Below are positions 30,405 through 41,600 of a DNA stretch of 64,000 nt, piece by piece (position 1 is the first letter of the stretch; every line of letters starts with the position of its first letter). The DNA comes from Manduca sexta. Taxonomy: Eukaryota; Arthropoda; Insecta; Lepidoptera; Sphingidae. The translations under genes were made by a program, and so were the position numbers. The notes below the pieces were generated by a model. The model worked only from the letters and a program-made list of their open reading frames with translations. It was not told where the DNA came from and did not search any database. The DNA lies in NCBI RefSeq assembly GCF_014839805.1, contig NC_051121.1, positions 5,625,116 to 5,689,115 on the forward strand, given 5' to 3'.

Positions 30405-31898
30405 CGTTACATATTCCAATTACTGTGTTATTAATCCAGTCAATGAAATTCCAATCAAACATGTCCACGCAGATCCACAAATTATTGTCTCTACGTAGCA
30501 AAAGTGGCGAGAAACCCGCCAATTGTACCCACAATAATCCTTAACACCGAATTGGTCAATTCTAGTTATCTAAGCCCGCGCCAGCAAATCGATTATATTT
30601 AATTATTGAACTTTTACATCATGCCTATTTAGAGTAGAAAAATGAACTTCCAATAAATATATTTATAAAGATCAGTCGTATTATTCGTATTTTTTTTTCA
30701 ATTGAAGTAAGAAAATTTAAAAAGCTATAAGTGTTATAACTAGAAAAAACGGTGAAATGTTCTATGCTCTATGGAATATAAATAGAATTAGTCTAATTTG
30801 TAAGTTTAATCACTGGCGAGAGGTTAAATAATCACTATAAGTTATGAAGGTTCCATTTTGATACTTGTAAAGAGACAACGGGGGCTGTTCAATTACTTTT
30901 AAATTTTCGCATCACAATTACCATTATCGATTAACTGGTTTCGATGTATCGATAACAGGCACATCAATACCAGTACAAACAAATTTAATCGATTAAATGT
31001 ATACTTTTTACTGTTTACGATATAGGCAACACATAATGTAACTCCATAGTTTCTAAAAGCAGATCCATATAGTATCCTCTGCTCAAGATTAATACAAGTC
31101 ACACCACCCCCGTTTGGCCCCGACGTAACACTTTCATAACTCCTTCAGTAATGTATGAATCACTTATCAGGTACGACTCATACATTAGACCCGTCATACA
31201 TTGAAACTAAGAATAATTTTAAAGATTTAATGCAGTCGAATGTCCAGACGTCACTGGTACACTTACGTTAACCAAACAAGTCGTTTGCAAGTGGTGAGAA
31301 CATTAAAATTTTTGTTGGATTTCTTGGTCAAATCATCGATCAATCAGTCGGCCAACTAGTTGACCGAGTGCAAGAGTTGAGTCCACTGTACGAACGATTT
31401 GCTTCGTTAATACCCAATTTAATGAACAATGCGGTTAGACGCATATACGCGTTGTTAGTTCAGTCATTTGATTAGCGATCACTGTACAATGTTATGTCCT
31501 GCGGCCCAATATGTTGGCACAGCAGGCTATTTGTCAGTAATGCTCCACGTCCGCTGCGGGCGCCACTGAGTAGACTGATGGGGGTCTGTAATAGAAATAT
31601 ACGAATTATACCGATTTCGACTACTGAAAAATGCGTATCGCTGTAATTTTTTTTTGGTAAAACTAAGGGATGTTGGCTGGAATTCTTCAAAAACTATTTT
31701 TATCAAACAATTATTTTTATAAATTAATGAAAGACTAATTATTACACTTGTTCTAATTATGTTTCAATAGGGCGCCGAAGGACTGTACCGACCGTAAAAC
31801 GGGCCGTTCAAAAGTGTGAAGTTGGTTACGAGTGGCGCTTAAATATTATTGTTTTAAGGAAACTTGACTTTAATAGTGGAAAAAAAAACATTTTTATA
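30405..31898. other. Intergenic or 3' UTR sequence
   Basis: No gene recognised. Several ATCGAT(A) sites occur at 30.93-31.02 kb, as in the introns to the right. Confidence 0.4.
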
Positions 31899-32110
31899 AT
31901 GAAGGGTCAGAATACTTGTATCATATCGGACAGCGACCACTGCATACAAGGTGTAAAACCCGCCATAGTGATCCACTTAAGTGTATCGCACTCGAGATCA
32001 GTAGATGTATGTAATTATGTCGACTGGCGAGGGATTACCATCTCTCGTCAGTCGACTATACCTGGACCCCACTTCGCTTAAAATCAGGTGCAGTGGCGTC
32101 ACTTTGCCGT
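31899..32110. repeat. Interspersed repeat, family D, copy 1
   Basis: AAAACCCGCCATAGTG, GTCGACTG-CGAGGG-TA and the following GGACCCCACT segments match the copy at 40989-41218. Confidence 0.75.
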
Positions 32111-32159
32111 GTCCTACAAAGGATTATATGTATTGATGATATATGAAATCTCCCGATAG

Positions 32160-32520
32160 GTTTTTTTTAAGTACAGACCCTGCAGACATCACCGAGGGAA
32201 ACCTGTGAACGGTATACTGGTTCCCCCCGGCTTAGCGACTGCGGGGCCCTGGAGGAAGACAGGAAGAGGAGAATTAGGGGAGGAAAGAAGGGGAAAGGAA
32301 GAGGTAGTATTAGGATGAGCGGAGTATGTTCACGAGTCCCTCATAGACCCCTATGTGTAATTGCAACCATGGGGTATACACACATTCACTGTGTGCCTAG
32401 GGCCGCGACAAATGTCGCCCCGTGCATTCGGTGTGGAGATCGAGCGCACAACACAGAGGGGGAGTCCCCGATAGGTTTGTGTAACGCTTTAGTTTACGGT
32501 ACTGAGGAAAAATACAAGAC
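32160..32520. repeat. Probable transposon fragment next to the last exon
   Basis: A GC- and purine-rich block (GGTTCCCCCCGGCTTAGCGA, then a long GGAAGA-rich run) differs sharply from the surrounding AT-rich DNA. Its composition resembles old retroelement sequence. The family was not identified. Confidence 0.35.
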
Positions 32521-32532
32521 GTAAGCGAGTGG

Positions 32533-32677
32533 TTACCGCAGCGCGCGCCGCGGCGCGGGCAGGCGCGAGGGGCGCGGCAGCGCGGAGGCGGGCGCGGGGG
32601 CGGGCGCGGGGCCGGCGCGGGCGCGGGCGCGGGCGGCGCCGGGTGCGCGCGCGGCTGCTCCACCACGGCCGCCGGGA
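32533..32677 (-). CDS. Probable last exon of the SLAIN-like gene, frame conflict
   Basis: GC-rich (over 80%) block after acceptor GAGCAG. The frame set by exon 12 reads PAAVVEQPRAHPAPPAPAPA with G/C third positions but runs on without a natural end. A different frame ends with SALPRPSRLPAPRRALR and TAA at 32535-32533, which looks like a true basic C-terminus. A one-base error in the repetitive GC tract, or the use of donor GTGTTA in exon 12, would reconcile them. Confidence 0.55.
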
Positions 32678-35600
32678 CTGCTCACATTGCATAAAAAAAT
32701 ATTTCTCAAAATAAATGTTGGCAACGACATAGTTATTATTAGCCGGGACTGCGCTCATTATATTCATTCATATTTCTCAATATAAATGTACGACATAGAT
32801 ATTATTACATTTCGTTGTTATGTTTTTATAATTATAAACACTAAATGAGTTCATAATCATATATTGTCTAATAAATATTTTAAGACATAGAAAAATTTAA
32901 CAGTCATCGCAACCATTCATATAAAGAGAAGTTTGTCAAAATGGCACATACGAAAACTTTGTTCTGATTGGTAAATATTCGACATAGGTCGATAAAAGCG
33001 ATGGGATAGTTTATTGAAAGTATCGGTAAATGAAATAACACATACTGGGTGCCGGTTTCTGTACAGGTGGCACCGCGACCGGCCTCGACACTCGGAGCTG
33101 TGACGCGCCCGCTATCGAGTACGGCCTGCTCGTCGGTGGCTGCAAACGAAAATGATACAATTATTTTACTTCATATAGCTGGAAGTGAAGTGAATGTCAA
33201 GTTCTAGAATTATGATAGACAACATTTAGACTTATACTAAAAGTTACGGAGGACGGGGCCAAGCCAAGAGATTAACTAATTAAATTAACATTTCTAAGTA
33301 ATAACAAGATAAAAAATCGTTTTGTCTAATTTATTTACTGTAAAGTTTTTACAAATGTTTACAGGTATCTATTAATATTATTTAATATCTATCCTTACTA
33401 TAATGTACTACGTAACAAAAAAAATATATTGCGCCATATTTTGCAGAACAAATGGACGAAAACACGATTGAAAGTGATTTATTTCTGGTTTAAAATTCTT
33501 ATGAGGAAGAGTGCACTATGTACGCTACTGAAGGCATAAATGTAAGACAATGTTAGGGTGACGAATACGACGATATTCAATTGCATAAATAAAATTTACA
33601 TGCGATTGAAAAGTCCTAGGTTGTAAATCTGCAGTAGTGACCATATTAAACAGAGGTGATAATAGATATAAATTAAAATGGTATGGAATAATGGAAAATA
33701 ACCATAAGATATTTTGATTAATTAAATTAATATGACATAACATAATAGGAATATTATCGACACATACAAAGCGAAAAACACACAACATGCAAGACATATA
33801 TTTTACGCAACTAGAGTTTTCATGGTCACACTTTTAAACGATTTTACCAGAGTTTTAATTTGTGGTAGACTAAGGCTCAAATGTTGAAACACACGATACG
33901 GACTAAGGTTCCTCAGTGAGATAGAAAACTATATGTATATTAGAACTCCTCCTACGATATTTAGGGAAGATTTTGTCAGTATCTCCATTTAATTGGTGTA
34001 TATCAAAAGGTGGTCACGACCCTCAAACAAGGTTAAAAATAACCTCATATACACAGACGCTTTTTTTTAAAAAAAAAAGATACAGGTGAGCAAACGTTTA
34101 AAAGTGGTGACTGCATAATCATAGCCGGCAAACATCTTGAACACAAAACGGCGTGGTGGATTTAAAAGAAAAAGTAAAAATTGCAGAGAAACAACCCTCA
34201 CCGCACAGTAGTGTGTTCACGATGTTTGCAATCTGTTATAAAATAGTGGCTTTTGTCGAACACTTACGGGTAGATGGTGGTTGCGCATGGACACCGGCAC
34301 GCCACTGCCACCGCGCACCTGCCCCGCGCACACGCACACACAAACGCGTTAACATGTATTGTATTAGTCAAACATCGTGACGTTGCTATACCGATATTCT
34401 TTGTATAATTGTATCGATTGCTTTTATCGATATCGATAATTTGCAAAAGTATGCAGTTGTCTTTTTTAAATATAAAGAGTGGTAAATGAGTCAACGTCAC
34501 GATTGTAACACAATGATTATGGAGTTAGATACACAATTAAGAGAATGAAAAAAAATTATCGACATGATTAGGCACATGTAAAAATAAACCAACACCACGG
34601 ATTAACATGAATTCTGTAAAAAATATAAATTTAAGACAAGCACAAATGACACAAAAAACAGAATTTAAAATCAACTTTCCTAGCTTCAATTCCTTGCCCA
34701 ATAATCGATAAATTATGACAATATAAATATTTCGATAAATTATCAAAAAGAGTCGACTAGTATAAGATGAGTAGATTTACATAACATAAAAAAAACTGTA
34801 AACCGATCAATAGCATTATTGATATTGTAAATATCATTGGAACTGCTTGGACAAATGTCAATGAAAATTGAAACTGCAAACAAAATTTACTCGTTTTGAT
34901 AATTCACCACTAGCAAAATAGATTTAATACGGTATTATAAGCTTCAATATGTAAGACGTTTGGATTACTTACATCCTTGGGCGCCACCAGTTGACTCTGC
35001 GGCCTCTCCCTTCGAAGCGTCTCGGTTCCTTGTCGAACCAGCGCCGGCGGGGCGGGCATCACCGGTCGTGATATGGTCCTTTCTTCAGGTTTCTATAGTA
35101 AAAAAAAAACAAATTTTTCACACTATAAAAAAGTTTATTATTTGTTTATTGAAGGTTGCGTTTATTAAGAGATATACCTGAATAACATCATATCGCATTT
35201 ATATGATCTTACACCGATAGAAAACGATTCCAGAAACGGTTGCATAATTAACATCATTACATTTTCAAGTACTTACTAACTTCAAAAATCATCTTCATAT
35301 AAAATGAGAATGTTGAATTCTTATAGTAAAAAAAAAACTTTCTAAAGCTGACGCCTACAACTTTGTGAATAAACACATGCCAGTCGTCATGGTAACTTAT
35401 TGCTCAAGCATCATCAAAGTCAAAACGTATAATGCGTTTTGTTTCCATCTATTCAATTATAATATGAAACAAGAAAACATAAAAAATTATATAAAATTGT
35501 ATTAGTATGAATACACACTGGAAATATGCCAGCATTGGTCAACCGACCTGTAGGAGGGTGACAGCTGGTGGTAGTATGACGTACCTGATGGTGTGTTGCG

Positions 35601-38600
35601 GCGCCGTAGGTGTCGCCGTGCGCGGGGTGTGCGGGGTGTGCGGGGGGCGCGGGCGCGGTGGGGCTGAGCGCGGGGTTGGACGCGTACACGCCGCGCCGCA
35701 CCATCGTGCGCGCACTCGCGCCGCGGAGACCCGTCGTGGAATTACCTGGATATAAACAATTACGGACATTTTTTTACTCGACATGCTGATAACGGAATAG
35801 GACAGCAAAGAATTTTAAAACTAAATTAAATCGTATGTTAAAGATTTAACGCTCATATTTCTCGTGATACAACTTTTAATGACCTATTCAAATCTCACAT
35901 CCGTACCCATGGAACATATAATGTGAACAGCGGGTGTTAAAATTAATTTTAAATTAATTTCGATTTAAAAATTATTTACTGTACAGTTTTGCCGATAAAT
36001 ACGGGATACACCGGTGTAAATACAATGTTGAATATTATCATAGAGCAGCGTACTTCTGCCCACACCATCATCGAATTATGTTTATGTTGCTGCCTTTTTT
36101 TTGTTTTTGATATTATTTACCATTCCTATAATTATATACAGATTAAATGTAAATATTATTCGCATAAAAATGTATAAACCGTCGATACAAATCAAAACCC
36201 ACTGTAATCTTCAATTACAAATTAATTTTAACTATGTTATTAACAAAAGCGACCGTGTAACACATAACTACTGTAACTAAGACACAAAACTATCGACAAA
36301 ATATCGATAAAATTTTCTACAATGAAATAAAATACAAGCTCTTACCTGGTATCCTGCTAAGCTCTCTATGCGAACTATATTGCCTCAGTTTGGAAGTAGG
36401 CAAGTTCGTCTTCCTTGGGATGGCGGCTGGCGGTACCATTGAACCGTAAGATACTAAAATACAAGAGTAAAAAAGTAAAACGTGCTCATGGTATGAACGC
36501 GTGTGCGGCCTATATTCAACTAAAATAAGGGTCTTTCATTAATAGTGTTTTTTTTATAAAGTCAGGTTGTCGATAAAGTTAATAAATATCGATAAACCTA
36601 TCCCAAAATAATGAACTCATGTTCAATTACTAGGATTATTTTTACAGGAGTTGAGCTTCTCTATTTCCATTATGACATGAGGTGCTAACTTCAAATAGTA
36701 TTCCTCGAGTCAGTGCCGCCTTTTCTTTTACCCTTTTTACTATTTATGAAAGACGCCAAACAGGAGTTATAAAAAGAAGCAAGGTAAGCCCTGATATGAT
36801 TAATTGATGGCTTCAATTACCATAGTATGATGATTAACAAAAAATGCTACACATATAACTAAACACGTTAATCACAAAGATGATATTTCATGATATGATT
36901 ATAGACATTTATTGTTATTTAATAATTTAGTGTTTTGTGTGTTATTGTTAGTAACATTTATGTACAAAAGGAAAAATGAGATTTTATATGTATTTACAGT
37001 ATGTTTAAATTTTTATATTTTTCTGAAATGTTTTATAAAGTTATGACAATGTAATATGATTAATGTTAATCCTAGTAGTATGAGATACATGAAAAATACA
37101 ATTTAAATATCGAAATTAGAGATGTGATATGGTATGATAAAAGAAATCGATTATCTTAAACTTAAATCGTAGGAATTAACAAACTTTCCGAACAATTAAC
37201 TGTACTAACTAAATAACAATGTCCATTAGTAAATTTATAATTTAAATCGATAAAATTATCGATATTCAAAATTTTACCGATAAAGTTTTCAACATCGAGT
37301 TCATCGATAAAACCAAACCATTACCTATATTGGTGGGCGATAATCTGCTAGGCGGTGATTTCTGTGGTGACGTCGGCGTCCTTCTATCCGGGCTCGCTTT
37401 CCCCGCTAGTATATCCCGTTTCGCCGACGCCTTTTTGACCATTGTGGCGGTATTTACAATAGTAGTGTTGTGCATGTCGAATGTCCTCTCCATCGCTGTG
37501 GCGTTACCGCTCGGTGCCTTCGTCAGGGTGTACGACTTATCATCTACCATGTCGTATATGGGTGATATTGTGCTGTGTAAGTTTAACAGATCGTTCTTTG
37601 CACCCTTCCTTATGGTAGTTAATGGTGTCGATGCTATATGATGGCCTGTAATCGATGGAAGCACCCGTACATATACCCGTTGTGGACAAACACAATGCTA
37701 TCTGTGGTGGTGATATCGAATTATGTGTGTGTGACTGTGAGTGGTCGGTAATACATATTAGAAACAGCGCTGATTTCAATATTTATTTTAAACTGATTTT
37801 TTATTTATAAACATTGCATGCACTATTTAAACTGTTAAAACAAAAAGTAAATAACATTGTGAGTATTAATTCACAATCAGAAAGAGGCCAGAAAAAGAAC
37901 CATACATATGGTCCTATCAGCGAAGTTTCAAAGAACAACACGTGAGCCACAAAACATCGATACATCCACACAACCCTACTCATAATATCGATACATTGAA
38001 CACCCCCGGTAGTACTCACGTGGGTCTCTCGCAGGTACGGGGTCGGGTGGGCAGTCGGGGGGACTCGACGAACTGAAGGTGCCAGTATCCGTACTCTCTG
38101 TAGATCCCACCATGGCGCGCTCTTGGAGACCCCATTCCTGTGAAACGCTTTGTACTTTATATGTGACTGTATATATGTGTAATATTACAGCAATTTCTTT
38201 ATACATAGATTTTAATTGTTAATGTATTAAAGTTATTAGTCAATAGTCATGGCTGATTTTTTAATTGTAAGTAAATTATTAATATATACCTTTTTTTTCA
38301 CACAACCTATCAAAATGTAAGTTATTCAGTTATCCTGGTGATTAAAAAATTAGTCTTTAACACAAAATTATTAACAATACATAAAATATCTTACATAATA
38401 AAATATGGAGACATAAATAGCAATAAATAATACATTAGCATTACATAATAAAAAAAATCGAAATAATAATGGAAGAAATTATTGTAAATTTTTTATCAAT
38501 ATATGCAACCTATCGATATTTTTTACACATTATAATATATACTTAAAATGAATAGGGGCACAACGGACAAGCAGTTAGCAGAACACAAGACACCACGTAC

Positions 38601-41600
38601 CCGTACCTCTTGCTGCAGCGTCCGTTCACTAGAGTCGATGAGGTTCAACGTTGCCGAGTTAATATCGATAATCTGATTCTCATCAGCTTTCACGTACACT
38701 ACTGTCGTGTCCATAGCACTAGTTTTCGGCGACACTTTTTTGAACGTAGCATTCCGTTTCGGCGTCTCCCTGGGCACATCCCTAACCGGTGGGTCGTCCT
38801 GCCTGTCGAAGCCGTTGTTCATAGCTCTTCGGCGCGACAGCAACTCCGAAGCGTTCTCCATGCTCTGCCGCGGGACTGTTATCGTCTGGTTCGGTAACTG
38901 TATCGTCTTTATCGGTGACGTGTCCACCTGGTTCGGCAGGGACCGTTCCGGCTCGCTCGGCAACGCTTTCCTCGCCAACGACAACTTCTGCCGCGCCTGT
39001 ATGATCTCATTCAACTCCTGCTTCCCAAGCGTGACGTTCAAACTATTCCTACCGAGCTCATCGGGCTTCTGCATACCCATGTCTTTGTAGAAAGCGTCAT
39101 CTCTCTCGAAATTTTCCTTTTCCGCGTCATTGTCCCTTTTGAACTTGTTATTTGAGTAGTGTAAGGTGATAGTTTCGCCCATCTCAGGACTCGGTTTAAC
39201 AGTCTTCGACATATCTTTTTTGTCAGTGTTCTCGTTCAGCACTTTGCTATTGTCGATCTGGCAAGCCTCCTCTCGGGATTTCGTGTAGCTTTCGGAGTTT
39301 CGTATGGCTGTCTCTCGTTTCGTGAAGCTATTGTACAGTTGGCACCTGGGTCGGGCAGACAGGAGTTTCTCGGAGTGATCTAAGTGCGTGAAGGTGGCCG
39401 AGCTAAATATGTTGGAGTCGTTGTCTGCTTTGGGTTTGGAAGTGTTGGATACGATGTAGGAAGAGTTGACGGAGCTGACGAGGCTTGGCGGCAGGGAGTC
39501 CATGAGGCTATCGTTGTCTGGATACGTGGTTTGTGATAGGAAGCTCGTGCTCATGTCTTTCTCATCGAGGATGCTGAGCGTCATGCTTGTCATCATGGGG
39601 TCGATGCTTTCACGGCCAGACGGTGGTAAGCCTGTAAACACAACAAAACAATTCTCATTACAACTCAATAAACCTCCCAAACTAATTTCAGCTTAGAACT
39701 GGACTGTTAGAGCGCCCAGTAACTACAATCAAACAATACCTGTGATTGGAGGTCGGCCATGATGATAAGGCTCACCAGCCTCCCGATGCGAGGGCATGGA
39801 CCGCCTGCTCTCCATGGACTCCATGTTGAAATTGCCCGAACTCTCCATGACTAGAGAGGAGACCAGGCTCGGTGGGGACATTCTCATTAAGGACTCGCCG
39901 CTCTGATACATGTTTAGACTGCCGCGCTCGTTCATTATGTTTGATAGACCTCTGGAAGTAACAAACATTAATTTTACAATTCGATCACGCCTTTATCCCC
40001 GAAAGAGTAGGCAGAACTGCAACCAAGGTACCAAATTTTCAGCACGTTCGTTCCGTTCCATGATGTGATAAGGATGATTTTATCGCCATATCGCGCACAA
40101 ATTCTCGACTCTGGGTTGATACTGAGCAGAAAAACACAATACCACATTGCCCGACTCGGGAATCGAATCCGAAACTTCAGCGCATTTATAATCTTACCGC
40201 GTGCGCCATATAAATACGCCACTGAGCCACTCGCGCCTTTACTGATATAAAAAAGTGTATAGCCCTAAGGGAGCTGAATTGCCGCCACTGTATATGCAAA
40301 TTGAAGACATAAATGCAGGCGAGTAATAAAAATCTTATTTCATATTTTATAACAGTCCATGAATTTCACATCAGATTTCAGGTTTCAGGTTCAGAGACCT
40401 TTTTATATGTAACGATTTGGTTAAACCTTAAGATGTATAGTGGCTGAAAGATTGCATGTTGCTGGTGGTAGGATATCTATACTATTATATAAAGCTGAAG
40501 AGTTTGTTTGTTTGTTTATTTGAACGCGCTAATCTCAGGAACTACTGGATCAAACTGAAAAATTGTTTTTGTGTTGGACAGCCCTTTATTCCTGGAGTAC
40601 TATAGACTATATATCACCATGCCATGACCAATAGGACCGGAGCAGTAATGAAACATGTTGCAAAAACGGGGAAAATTTAGTAGTTTTGAGAGCTTTCGTG
40701 CGTGCGCTGCGTAAACGGTTAAAGTTATGCAACAATGATGTATGACGGGATTGTTCCTCTTAAAAAGTTCTACAAAAATATATTATTAAACAAAGTCTGC
40801 ATCTGTCTACCTGAACGTGTTAAACTCAAAAACTACCCAACGTATTAAGATGAAATTTGGTATGGAGACAGTTTGAGACCCTGGGAAGAACATAGGCTCC
40901 CGGGAAAATATATAGCCAGACTTTTATAACGGAAAACTTTAGCCCGAAAAACTTTGTAACGCGGGCGGAGCCGCGAGCAAAAGCTAGTATCTTATATCCG
41001 CCTGGATAGCGATCATCGTACACAAGTTGTTAAAACCCGCCATAGTGGCTCACGTAAGTGTGTCGGGTTCCGGGATCAGCGTGTATATCCCGTTTGATAG
41101 GCCTACATGATTGTGTCGACTGCCGAGGGGTAATCAATCGTCGACAGTCAACATTCTATTGGACCCACTCCTTTTACCATCAGGCGCATTGGGATCAATT
41201 TACCGTGCACATATTAAAAAAAAAAAAATAAGGTTTTTTTATACTATCTCTATAGAGGTGGAATTACACAATAACAACGCTAAATCGAACCTATTATTTA
41301 ATAAAGTTAATGCGACGGAACCAGATTTCTTTGTACACGCAAACTTTTTTCGTCAATACGTTGCACTTTCGCTAAGTCTATACTTTGCAATATATCGTCC
41401 AGTCATTCTCAGTAATTATTATCGCGCATCTCTGTCTAAATGTGATCAATCATTATTTGACGTACAAGTTAGAAAGTTTTGGCGAATAACATATTAAAAA
41501 AATTGCCGAATTTATATATTACGTGTAGCATACATGTGTTTTTATATTAGCTTTCTATCATGTCTTTAGGTATTAACTAGGAAAAAATATTATAAAAATG

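Noticed and set aside
32489..32767. Arg/Ala/Pro-rich frames on both strands at 32.5-32.75 kb
   Set aside because: All are frames of one GC-rich exon; only the minus-strand exon has splice support.
37330..37641. 103-codon plus-strand frame with hydrophobic stretches
   Set aside because: Antisense to exon 7, whose splice sites and phases fit the gene.
38610..39696. Plus-strand frames of 76-127 codons at 38.6-39.7 kb
   Set aside because: Antisense shadows of exon 5.
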